Source: UBA11606 sp039815945
GTDB lineage: Bacteria > Actinomycetota > Acidimicrobiia > Acidimicrobiales > Aldehydirespiratoraceae
Length of the DNA stretch: 30,583 nucleotides
Direction: 5' to 3'
Assembly (NCBI GenBank): GCA_039815945.1
Contig: JBCBYI010000017.1
Location: 1-30,583, forward strand
The notes beneath the pieces were generated by a model, which saw nothing but the letters and a program-made list of their open reading frames with translations, had not been told where the DNA came from and did no database searches. The position numbers were made by a program, and so were the translations under genes. Shown here one piece after another: positions 1 through 7,948 of the stretch (within the stretch, counting starts at the first letter, position 1; the number at the start of each line of letters is the position of its first letter).

Positions 1-583
1 ACGGTGAGTCCTTCAGGGTGAGCTCGCCGGCGACGGTCTCGACATGGATCGGCTCCATCGTCGTCGCAACATCGACCACGACCGGGCCGAAGTCGAAGCC
101 TTCGCCGCCGCCGATCTCGCGGGCGTACTTCGTCCACCACTCGTGCTCGGTGTACTCCGGGGCCGGCTCACCCTCGCCGGTGACCTGACCCTCGAACTCG
201 ACGAACGTGTACCCCTGGTGGGTCGCCCGGGCACCGACGAGCGTTCCGAGGCGGAAGTAGTCGATGTCGCACAGGAACTTGGGTTGGCCGTTGCGCTCGG
301 CGCTGATGTGCACCGCGGCCTCCTGATCGATGCCCATGCCGAGGTTGTACTGGCCCTCGACACCCTGCCAGCTCGCCGGCACCTTGATCGACACGCCGTA
401 CTCCGGCTCTTGGTTGATCGGAACGCAATAGATCCCGATGGTGACGGTGTCGTCGCCGGTGGCGTCGAGGCCGGGCGGGAGCAGCTCGGCGATGCGGCCC
501 GGTTCGGTCGGGTAGGTGATGACCAGCTTGGGCCAACCGGCGATCTCACCGCGGCGGGCCTGGGGTGCGCTGCTGTCGGTCAT
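1..583 (-). CDS. Acetoacetate decarboxylase-like protein (3' end outside window)
   Basis: The gene starts at the ATG complementary to 581-583 and runs off the left edge, so 194 residues are visible of a family that usually has about 250-280. The opening (residues 15-40, GWPKLVITYP then ELLPPGLD) and the stretch AERNGQPKFLCDID around residue 96-108 match the acetoacetate decarboxylase fold. In the characterised enzyme a Lys in an E-x(3-4)-PKK motif forms a Schiff base with the beta-keto acid. Here Lys102 of the PK pair is present, but the neighbouring Lys that tunes its pKa is replaced by Phe, so the reaction may not be acetoacetate decarboxylation. It lies 40 bases downstream of a TetR gene on the same strand and is probably co-transcribed with it. 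The family call is fairly sure and the substrate unknown. Confidence 0.75.
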   Translation of the reverse strand, partial: MTDSSAPQARRGEIAGWPKLVITYPTEPGRIAELLPPGLDATGDDTVTIGIYCVPINQEPEYGVSIKVPASWQGVEGQYNLGMGIDQEAAVHISAERNGQPKFLCDIDYFRLGTLVGARATHQGYTFVEFEGQVTGEGEPAPEYTEHEWWTKYAREIGGGEGFDFGPVVVDVATTMEPIHVETVAGELTLKDSP

Positions 584-623
584 GGTGTCGATGCTCCCGT
601 TGGTGTGGTGGCGCGACGAAACG

Positions 624-1265
624 TCAGGCCGGGATGTGGGCGGCGACGACGGCATCGAGCGTGATGCCGAAGACGGTCTCGTGGTCGGTCGGTCGGGTCA
701 GGGCGTCGACGGTGACGCGGCTGACGTCGGCGCTCGTCGTCGCCCAGAGGGCGGCGGGGCGAAGGTCGTCGGCAACCGCTGACTCGTCGCGGAGTGCGCC
801 GACCAGGAAGCCGCCGACGGTCGACAGGATCGATCGGAGGGCGATCGCCGCCGCATCGCCGCGAAGGCCCGCCCGCTCGATCTCGCGGACGAGCGCGAGC
901 TCGAGATGGTGTTCGAGCAGCGCGGTGGTGCCGGTCTGGTGGGCGAGCGAGGTGATCGCTCGGTTCTCGAGCGCGCTGTCCCAGACATGGCGAGCCGCCG
1001 CGGTGACCCGCTCGCGCGGCGAGGTGCCGTCGATCGTGCGGTCGGCGAGCCGGGTCGCGGAGCTGCGGATGATCTCGGTGATGAGTTCGTCGCGGCTGCC
1101 GACGTGCCAGTAGACGGTGTTGGTGGTGACGTCGAGCTCTGCGGCGAGACGCCGCATCGTGAGTGCGTTCGGCCCCTCGGTCTCGACGAGGGCCAGGGCG
1201 GCGGCGACCATGTCGGCTCGATCGAGGCCGGCCCGCCGGCCGGTGTTGATCGCGGCGTCGGTCAC
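624..1265 (-). CDS. TetR-family transcriptional regulator
   Basis: A 213-residue protein from the GTG complementary to 1263-1265. An upstream in-frame extension to 1310 exists, but it runs through the operator-like repeats and is unlikely to be coding. The N-terminus carries the TetR helix-turn-helix (RADMVAAALALVETEG, then ALTMRRLAAELDVTTNTVYWHVGSRDEL), and the remaining all-alpha part is the ligand-binding dimerisation domain, ending HIPA. TetR proteins usually repress adjacent or divergent genes and are released by a small-molecule ligand. This one is divergent from an amidohydrolase and upstream of an acetoacetate-decarboxylase-like gene, and the region between carries three copies of one motif, so it probably controls both directions. 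The ligand is not predictable. Confidence 0.92.
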   Translation of the reverse strand: MTDAAINTGRRAGLDRADMVAAALALVETEGPNALTMRRLAAELDVTTNTVYWHVGSRDELITEIIRSSATRLADRTIDGTSPRERVTAAARHVWDSALENRAITSLAHQTGTTALLEHHLELALVREIERAGLRGDAAAIALRSILSTVGGFLVGALRDESAVADDLRPAALWATTSADVSRVTVDALTRPTDHETVFGITLDAVVAAHIPA

Positions 1266-1274
1266 GGCACCCGC

Positions 1275-1336
1275 CTTGCATGGAGTTCGTCGTTCTGGAA
1301 CACTGTGCAAGTCACACTAGAACACCGTGCAAGTCA
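1275..1336. promoter_or_regulatory. Three-copy operator-like motif between tetR and amidohydrolase
   Basis: Two direct copies, GAACACTGTGCAAGTCA at 1298-1314 and GAACACCGTGCAAGTCA at 1320-1336, differ at one base and start 22 bases apart, about two helical turns. A third copy at 1275-1288 reads CTTGCATGGAGTTC, which is the inverted orientation with 11 of 14 positions matching. The array fills the region between the divergent starts at 1265 and 1364. A TetR operator set is the simplest reading; the assignment to this particular regulator is inference from position. Confidence 0.6.
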
Positions 1337-1363
1337 TGGCAACGGTGCTCCGAAGGGGAAGAC

Positions 1364-2653
1364 ATGCCGAACCCACTCGAAGGCGTCGATCAGTCCAACG
1401 ACCCGTACATCATCGTCAGCTCCGACACGCACGCCGGTCTGTACGTAGAGGACTACCGCGAGTACCTCGAGAGCTCGGTGCACGCCGAGTTCGACGAATG
1501 GCTCGCGGGCCGCCACGAGCACCGCGCCATGGTCGAAGAGATGAACGGCGAGTACGTCGAGCAGTGGGAGCGGGAGAACGAGTGGGGCCTCCAGGGCGCC
1601 TACGACCCCGAGATCCGCGACAAGGCCCTCGACGCCGACGGCATCGCCGGTGAGGTGATCTTCGCCGACGGCGACGCCGTCACCGGCATGGAAGCCCCGC
1701 CGTTCGGTGCCGGGCTGCAGGCGGGCGCTATCACCGACCCCAAGCTCGCGTGGGCCGGCGCCCGCGCCCACAACCGCTGGCTCGAGGAGTTCTGCGCCAG
1801 CAACCCGCCCCGCCGCGCCGGCGTGGCCCTCGTGCCGATCACCCACGGCGTCGAGGAGTCGGTGAAGGAGGTCTACGCCCTCGCCGACAAGCCCGGCATC
1901 AAGGGCATCATGATCCCCACCATGTGGCACGACGCCCCGTCGTACGGCCACGAGATGTACGACCCGATCTGGCAGGCCTGTCACGAGACGGGACTCGTCG
2001 TGCACACCCACTCCGGCGAGGCCGATGTCGAGGCCTACAACGACAACATGGCCCAGTACATGCTCGAGGTCGCGTTCTGGACCCACCGGCCGCTGTGGCA
2101 GTTCCTGCTGTCGGGCAAGTTCGACAAGTACCCCAACTTCAAGTACGCCCCGGTCGAGTGCGGCTCGTGGTGGCTCGGCGACCTCCTCTGGAAGACCGAC
2201 GTCATGTTCGGTGGCACCAACTGGAAGGTGAAGAAGATGAGCAGCCGCACCCACGGCCTCATCCAGCGCCTCCCGTCGGAGTACGTCGGCGAGAACGTCT
2301 TCATCGGCGCGTCGACCATGAGCAAGGTCGAGCTGCGTCGCCGCTACGTCAACGGCGTCGATGCGCTCATGTGGGGCACCGACTATCCGCACCCAGAGGG
2401 GTCGTGGCCCAACACCAAGCCCCGCCTCGAGACCGACTTCCAGCAGATCCCGATCGAGGAGACGCGGCTCCTGCTCGGCCTCAATGCGGTGAAGTGCTAC
2501 GACCTCGACGAGCCCGCCCTGCGCGAGATCGCCGACGAGATCGGCCCCACCCCCGAGCAGCTCAACCAGGATCCTGCGCTGCGCACCGATCCCAACGCCA
2601 TCCGTGAGGCCCGCTGGTGGTTCGAGGACTACGGGGTGCCCTGGCCCGAATAG
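1364..2653 (+). CDS. Amidohydrolase family 2 (metal-dependent hydrolase/decarboxylase)
   Basis: A 429-residue protein. I chose the ATG at 1364 because AAGGGGAAG lies just upstream; the frame is open back to 1280 but that part covers the operator repeats. Family features are the metal-binding D-x-H near the N-terminus (SSDTHAG, Asp21/His23), HTHSGE in the middle and the late GTDYPHPEG with the catalytic Asp, typical of the amidohydrolase_2/ACMSD-like TIM barrels that hydrolyse or decarboxylate small organic acids. There is no signal peptide, so it is cytosolic. It is transcribed divergently from the TetR regulator and is followed by a strong hairpin, so it looks like a single-gene transcript. 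The substrate is unknown; the nearby decarboxylase-like gene hints at a shared catabolic route. Confidence 0.88.
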   Translation: MPNPLEGVDQSNDPYIIVSSDTHAGLYVEDYREYLESSVHAEFDEWLAGRHEHRAMVEEMNGEYVEQWERENEWGLQGAYDPEIRDKALDADGIAGEVIFADGDAVTGMEAPPFGAGLQAGAITDPKLAWAGARAHNRWLEEFCASNPPRRAGVALVPITHGVEESVKEVYALADKPGIKGIMIPTMWHDAPSYGHEMYDPIWQACHETGLVVHTHSGEADVEAYNDNMAQYMLEVAFWTHRPLWQFLLSGKFDKYPNFKYAPVECGSWWLGDLLWKTDVMFGGTNWKVKKMSSRTHGLIQRLPSEYVGENVFIGASTMSKVELRRRYVNGVDALMWGTDYPHPEGSWPNTKPRLETDFQQIPIEETRLLLGLNAVKCYDLDEPALREIADEIGPTPEQLNQDPALRTDPNAIREARWWFEDYGVPWPE

Positions 2654-2661
2654 GTCCCGAC

Positions 2662-2690
2662 GGTGGCGCGCCATTGAACGGCGCGCCACC
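2662..2690 (+). terminator. Hairpin after the amidohydrolase gene
   Basis: Perfect 11-bp arms, GGTGGCGCGCC (2662-2672) and GGCGCGCCACC (2680-2690), enclose a 7-base loop, 8 bases after the stop codon. There is no T-run afterwards, so termination may be inefficient or Rho-assisted, but the very stable stem suits the end of this transcript. The next gene starts only 20 bases later, so the hairpin could also sit in its leader. Confidence 0.6.
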
Positions 2691-2710
2691 CGACCACTAC
2701 CGTCGGCTCC

Positions 2711-5700
2711 GTGGTGGGTACGACGTCGAGGCGAGCACGTTGGCACGTGCTCATCGTCGCGGCGGCGCTCTCGGTGCCCGCCGTGGCATCGGCTCAGGCG
2801 GCGCCGGAGCCGTCGCCTCCCGACCGGCAGCCGACCGAGGACGAGCTCACCTACTACGAGGACGTCCTGACGTGCCCGGCGGTCGTCGGCTACGAGATCG
2901 AGTCGGGCAACGCGAGCGCCGGGACGTTCGAGTTCTATCGCCGGTGCACCTACGAACTTCCGGACCAACCCGGCGACGCCGCTCGGCTGGAGGCCCGCTG
3001 GTCCCGACCGGGAACACGGGGCGCGTGCGGCACGCCGCCGGCGACCGACGCAGGCGGTCGGCGGACCGGTGTCGCCAACGGCAGTGACGACACGCCACCA
3101 TTCGCCGCGGCGGTCACATGGAGTCTCGCCGACGGTGTCGACCAAGCGACCTTCGAGGCGGCCTCGCTCGAACTGCTCCAGTCGGCCCGCCCGCTGGCCC
3201 CACCATGTCCGGTCGAGCGCGTCGAGGTCACCTGTCCCGAGCTCGAGGGCTACGAGCCCGATGAAGATCCCTGGTTCCCGTCAGGCGACGGCTACCGAGT
3301 CGGTTGCACGCTGCAAGGCGATGACGTCCCGGTGATCGAACTCACCGTGATCTGGACGGTCGACGACCTCAGCGACACCGACGTCGGGACGTGGCTGTGC
3401 AGCGACCCAGAGCGGTCGGTCGGTGGATCCGGGCAGTTGCGAGCCGACGGCTCGGCGGCGATCGCGCGCTACTCCCTTGGCGTGGCCGAGCCCACCGACC
3501 TCGAGCCGGCCCGCATCGGCGCACAGCGACTGCTCGACCAGGTGGTCGGCCAGGCATCGAGTTGCGCCGGAGAGACGATCGTCGAGCTCGAAGACGTCTT
3601 CACGCCGCTCCCCCCGTATCTCGCAGCGGCCTTCGGCGAGCCGGGACCCGATCTCGCCGCCGAACCCCTCGACACCGAGACGCCGACCAGCCTCTCGGCC
3701 GAGAGCGAGACGGCGGCTGCGGGGACCGGCGAGGCCCAGGCGATCGACGACGACGGCGCGGTCGACCTCCTGCTCCGGATCGTTTCGATCGTGGCCCTCG
3801 TCGTGTCGATCCTCGGGCTCGTGGTGAGCGTCGTGCTGATCCGGCGACCAACGCGAGTCCGGCCGACGTTCGACCTCATCCGCATCGCGACCATGGTCGC
3901 CGTGGGGGTGCTCTCGGTCGTGATCCTCACCCGCGCGACCCCGGTGGCGCTGATCGCCGGCGCGGTGGTCGTCGGCGGGGTGCTCGGCCTCGCCCAGGGG
4001 AGGGGTCTCGAGGTCTTCGTCCGCGACGACACCGTCTATGGCCGGCGCAGCGGCATCTCGGTCCTCGCGTTCGGGGCCGGCGTGCTCACGATCCAGATCG
4101 CCGGCCTGCTTCAGCGCGGCCGGATCGTGGATTTCGGTGTCGCCCTGTCCGCACTTGCGGCGGCGATCGCGATCGGGCTCTATGTCGCCCGTCGGCCGAA
4201 GCTCGCGATCGCACCGGTCAACGTCGCGGGAGCGTTGGTGCTCGTCGCGCTCGGTCTCGGTGTCGTCGGGGTGTTGTCCGACGATGGCGTTCAGGCCCAG
4301 GACGGCGTCGAGCGGGTCGATCCGCTCGCGGTCAACCAGACACTGATCGATCTCGTCGACTGGAACACGATCGATCTCGACGGCGGCCTCTGGGGCGGCA
4401 ACCACGCGAAGCCCGCCGCCGAGCTGGCCGTCCCGCCCGGGTTCGACGGCATCCCGGATCCGCTGACACGCACGGCCGAATGGACCCTTCCCGACGAGGG
4501 CTCGAGCCTGGTGTCGGTCGACACCGATTACGAGATCACCGAGACGTTCACGTTCGCGGCCCGCGCCGACGGCGTGTGTTGCGAGATCGAGTACGAGGCG
4601 GACGGGGTGCGCAGCTACCTGCGCAACGACGAACTCCAGATCGAGGAACGGACCGTGTCCGCCCGCCTCGCCGACATCCAGTCGTGGGCCATCGACGGCG
4701 AACCGGGAAGCTTCCGATTCGGCACCGACCTCACCCGGCCGCCGTTCGCCGAGGTGGAGGAGTTCTTCGCCGGCGGGGAGGAGACCCGATGTGGTCGTCG
4801 GGTCGCCGCGAGGCGAGACACACGTGACCTCGAGGAGACCGGTGGGGAACGGGTGATCACGGCGGCGACCCGCGATGGAGAGTCCGTCGACTCGATCACC
4901 CTCACGCCCGTCGTGCTCACGGCGCCGTGCGAGCTGCCGGGTTACACGATCGCGGGTGCGATCGAAGCCGCCCCGCCACCGCCGGAGTCGTCGATCTCGG
5001 GGTGCCCGGTCCGCCAGGAGTTCTTCGCCGCACTCGACACGGTCAACACGTTGCCCGGCGTCGACACGGCAACCGTCAACGACCTCTACTTCGACCCGAA
5101 CGCCGAGGTCTGTGACAACGGTGCGCTGGTGCAGCCGGTCTCGTTCGGCCAGGGCGGCCGCGGAAATCAGCGCCACGAGTTGATGATCGACTTCGCCGAA
5201 CCAGCGCGCGGCGAATGGGACCCCGGCTTCGATCGTTGGTTCACGAACGACCGCGTCCTGACCCTCGTCACGACCCAGCCGGCTCCGCCTGACTCGAACC
5301 AGTGCGAGATCGACGCGATGGGCGTCGCCGTCGCCCCCGGTGCGGACGAGACCTGCGTTTCGTCGAGCATTCATCGGCTCGGCGCCCCCGAGGATCATCA
5401 CTACGTCACGATCGACGTCGACTACTCCTTCTTCGACGGTCCCAACACGACCCTGTGGGTGCGGACCTGGTGGGGCACCTACAACTATCGGTGTCACCAC
5501 TGCACGCCGGGTGATCCGGCGATCGCGACCTTCCTCGCCGGACTCAACGACTACGGCGCCGACTGGGCGATCGACCGCTTCGCCGACGGCGAGATCGGTG
5601 CAGCCCCCGGTTCGGTGCAGGAGGCGGCCCGAGCGGCGGCAGCTGCGGCGGGCCTGGCCGACGACGATCTGTCCGAGGAGGACGCTGCGCTCCTCGGACT

Positions 5701-7948
5701 GCTCGGCGCACTCGGCGTGTCGGCGATGGCCGCGACCACGTTCCTGGAACGAGGGGGCCGCCTGGACGACCTGATCGATTCCGTCGGCGAACGCCCGGCA
5801 GCGGAGGCGACACCCGCGCCGCCTCCGGTCACCGACGAGTTCGGACGCCCGATGCACCCCGACGACGACGGTCTCTTCGAGTGGGACGGCCGCCGTCTCA
5901 CCCGCGATCAGGTCACCGAACGGATCGCAGAGGCACGCGAAGCAGCGGCGGCCCAGGCGGCGCGCCATGAGTCGTTCGTCGACGAACACATGAGCGAGGC
6001 GGGGGTCGCCGACCGGTTCGACGCCCTCGGCGAGCGCAGCATCGCCCAGAACGACGAACTCATGCAGGAGATCCGCGATGGCTGGAGCCGGGTCGACGAC
6101 ATGCAGACGCACCTCGACGAACGGGCCCAGACGCTCGCCGACCTCGAACTCGCCGAGGCGGAGCAACAGCTCGCCGAATCGATGTCGAGCTGGGATCAGA
6201 TCGCACGCGAGACCGCTGAGCTGGCCGGGCGCGATGTCGCTGCGCTGCCGGGCGAGATCGTGGATGGCATGCGCCACGTCACCCAGGCGGTGGCCGATCC
6301 CGAGAACTGGCGCATCGTTGCGGAGACCGGACTGGAGACGATCTACGACGTCGCCGGTATGACCCTCGGTGGCGGCAGCTTCGGCGACGGCCACGAGAGC
6401 ATCGCCAACGGCGCGCGAACGGCAGGCCAGGTCGGCTGGGTGCTGGCCACCAACCCGGTCGACACCGTGATCATGTTGTCGCCGGTTCAAAACTTCGCCG
6501 ACGCTGTCGACGGCGAACGAACGCTCGGTGGACGCCTCGTCGCGTTGGGGATGGGGCTCGTCGACATCGCCGGCGCAGTGTCGGGCGCTGGCATCTTGTC
6601 GCGAGGCGACGATCTCGTCGCGACCGCGCGGGCGGTGGATGCAGCGACCCAGACCGGCCGCACCATCGACGCAGCGTCGGACGCGGCCGCTGCTGCGAGG
6701 GCGGCCCGGGCGGGCGACGCCGGTCTCGGTGCGGCCCGCGTCGCGGACGACGTCCTCGACCCCGAGCTCCTCGCCGCCCGAGACCGGATCAACGCCGCGA
6801 TTCTTCGTGCGCAGCAGGAAGCCGCAGCCCGCGGCGTCCCGGTCAACCAGGTGCTCCGAGAACTTCCCGAGGCCCGTGAGCTGTTCCAGGACGGCGTGGG
6901 GATGGCGCGGATGGGAGCGCTGGAAGCGGCGGGCGGCCTCAGTGACGAAGTGGCGGGTGCCGTGGTGGCCATGCACGACGAGATCACGGGGGTGGCCGCC
7001 CGGGTCGGCACCGAGAACGCGATCGACACCATGATGCGCACGCACGGCGTCCGGCCGCGCCAGGTCCTGCTCGGTAACAGCGGCTCGGTCGGTGCGGCCC
7101 GTTCCGTCGTCACCGATGCCGACCGCACGATCGTCACCGTGTTCAGCGACGCCGACCTCGACCTCTTCGCGTCGCGCCATCCGGGGATGACTCGGGCGCA
7201 GGCCGCGGAGCGTCTCCAGGGCGACTTCGCCGGATTCCACCAGGTCGAGATGGAGTTGGCGCTCAACTCGCCGACCGACCCGGCGGTGGTGTTCGCCCGC
7301 CGGAACGGGGTGAGCCTCCCCGAGGCGGTGGCGCACCTCGGTCGGCACGGCGGTGACGACCCGGTCGCCGCCGCGCGGCGGCTCACCCGCGAGCAGATGG
7401 ACCACGCCTCGTACTCGGGCATGGGTTCGTTCTCGGGTCAATCGGACTCGTACCCGTCCGGGTTCACCCACTCCCGCCAGAGCATCCAGGGCTCGACCGA
7501 GGTGTACACGGTCAGCTCCGGGGGTGGTGTGAGCAGCTACTCGACGTCGGGTCAGGCGCTGATCGATCAGAACGAACTCGAGCGTCTCCGGCACACCGGC
7601 TCACTCAGCTCGACGAACATCGGCGGGGGCGACCTCGACGTGATGTGGCACGACCCGACCCGGATCCCGCCGGCCGAACTCGGTCCACTCCTCGAACAGC
7701 AACTGAAGGCCGCCGAGAAGTACACCGACGTGAAGTCGGTCGCGAAGGCGGTGGACCGGGCCGAATACGTCGCGTCGCGGACGGGGACGGCGATGGCCGA
7801 CCCGGCCCTCGTCCGTGCGTCGGTGGCGATCCGGGCCGACCCACGATCGACCGCGACCGTGCTCCGCGAGCTCGGGATGACCGAGGCGGAGTTCGTCGAC
7901 GCGACGAAGTCGATGTTGCGCTCCTACGGGGGCGGAGGGGCGACGTGA
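2711..7948 (+). CDS. Giant multi-pass membrane protein with Cys-rich ectodomains and a large Cys-free C-terminal region
   Basis: 1745 residues from GTG 2711 (GTG 2714 also possible). Order: signal-like hydrophobic segment (about 11-30); ectodomain 1 with two similar Cys4 modules (about 54-166 and 174-285); an acidic linker; six predicted membrane segments (about 352-523) whose Arg-rich loops fit positive-inside; ectodomain 2 with ten Cys (about 524-980), including CC and CHHC pairs; a further hydrophobic stretch (995-1013); then about 730 residues without any Cys. The last part has alanine-rich helical/coiled-coil sequence (about 1074-1157), a helical region resembling pre-toxin linkers (about 1197-1290), and a nucleotidyltransferase-like GS-x9-DxD signature (1458-1471). 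I recognise no named family for the whole protein. Cys distribution and loop charge suggest external N-terminal and middle domains and a cytoplasmic C-terminus. Its stop overlaps the next start, so the two products probably work together. Confidence 0.85.
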   Translation: MVGTTSRRARWHVLIVAAALSVPAVASAQAAPEPSPPDRQPTEDELTYYEDVLTCPAVVGYEIESGNASAGTFEFYRRCTYELPDQPGDAARLEARWSRPGTRGACGTPPATDAGGRRTGVANGSDDTPPFAAAVTWSLADGVDQATFEAASLELLQSARPLAPPCPVERVEVTCPELEGYEPDEDPWFPSGDGYRVGCTLQGDDVPVIELTVIWTVDDLSDTDVGTWLCSDPERSVGGSGQLRADGSAAIARYSLGVAEPTDLEPARIGAQRLLDQVVGQASSCAGETIVELEDVFTPLPPYLAAAFGEPGPDLAAEPLDTETPTSLSAESETAAAGTGEAQAIDDDGAVDLLLRIVSIVALVVSILGLVVSVVLIRRPTRVRPTFDLIRIATMVAVGVLSVVILTRATPVALIAGAVVVGGVLGLAQGRGLEVFVRDDTVYGRRSGISVLAFGAGVLTIQIAGLLQRGRIVDFGVALSALAAAIAIGLYVARRPKLAIAPVNVAGALVLVALGLGVVGVLSDDGVQAQDGVERVDPLAVNQTLIDLVDWNTIDLDGGLWGGNHAKPAAELAVPPGFDGIPDPLTRTAEWTLPDEGSSLVSVDTDYEITETFTFAARADGVCCEIEYEADGVRSYLRNDELQIEERTVSARLADIQSWAIDGEPGSFRFGTDLTRPPFAEVEEFFAGGEETRCGRRVAARRDTRDLEETGGERVITAATRDGESVDSITLTPVVLTAPCELPGYTIAGAIEAAPPPPESSISGCPVRQEFFAALDTVNTLPGVDTATVNDLYFDPNAEVCDNGALVQPVSFGQGGRGNQRHELMIDFAEPARGEWDPGFDRWFTNDRVLTLVTTQPAPPDSNQCEIDAMGVAVAPGADETCVSSSIHRLGAPEDHHYVTIDVDYSFFDGPNTTLWVRTWWGTYNYRCHHCTPGDPAIATFLAGLNDYGADWAIDRFADGEIGAAPGSVQEAARAAAAAAGLADDDLSEEDAALLGLLGALGVSAMAATTFLERGGRLDDLIDSVGERPAAEATPAPPPVTDEFGRPMHPDDDGLFEWDGRRLTRDQVTERIAEAREAAAAQAARHESFVDEHMSEAGVADRFDALGERSIAQNDELMQEIRDGWSRVDDMQTHLDERAQTLADLELAEAEQQLAESMSSWDQIARETAELAGRDVAALPGEIVDGMRHVTQAVADPENWRIVAETGLETIYDVAGMTLGGGSFGDGHESIANGARTAGQVGWVLATNPVDTVIMLSPVQNFADAVDGERTLGGRLVALGMGLVDIAGAVSGAGILSRGDDLVATARAVDAATQTGRTIDAASDAAAAARAARAGDAGLGAARVADDVLDPELLAARDRINAAILRAQQEAAARGVPVNQVLRELPEARELFQDGVGMARMGALEAAGGLSDEVAGAVVAMHDEITGVAARVGTENAIDTMMRTHGVRPRQVLLGNSGSVGAARSVVTDADRTIVTVFSDADLDLFASRHPGMTRAQAAERLQGDFAGFHQVEMELALNSPTDPAVVFARRNGVSLPEAVAHLGRHGGDDPVAAARRLTREQMDHASYSGMGSFSGQSDSYPSGFTHSRQSIQGSTEVYTVSSGGGVSSYSTSGQALIDQNELERLRHTGSLSSTNIGGGDLDVMWHDPTRIPPAELGPLLEQQLKAAEKYTDVKSVAKAVDRAEYVASRTGTAMADPALVRASVAIRADPRSTATVLRELGMTEAEFVDATKSMLRSYGGGGAT

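Noticed and set aside
1334..3145. 603-codon minus-strand frame opposite the amidohydrolase
   Set aside because: Antisense shadow; the plus-strand frame has the metal-ligand motifs.
3281..7594. Very long open frame (1437 codons) on the minus strand opposite the giant membrane protein
   Set aside because: It is an antisense shadow of a high-GC gene: no domains, Arg/Gly/Asp-rich composition, while the plus strand has signal, membrane helices and a coupled neighbour.
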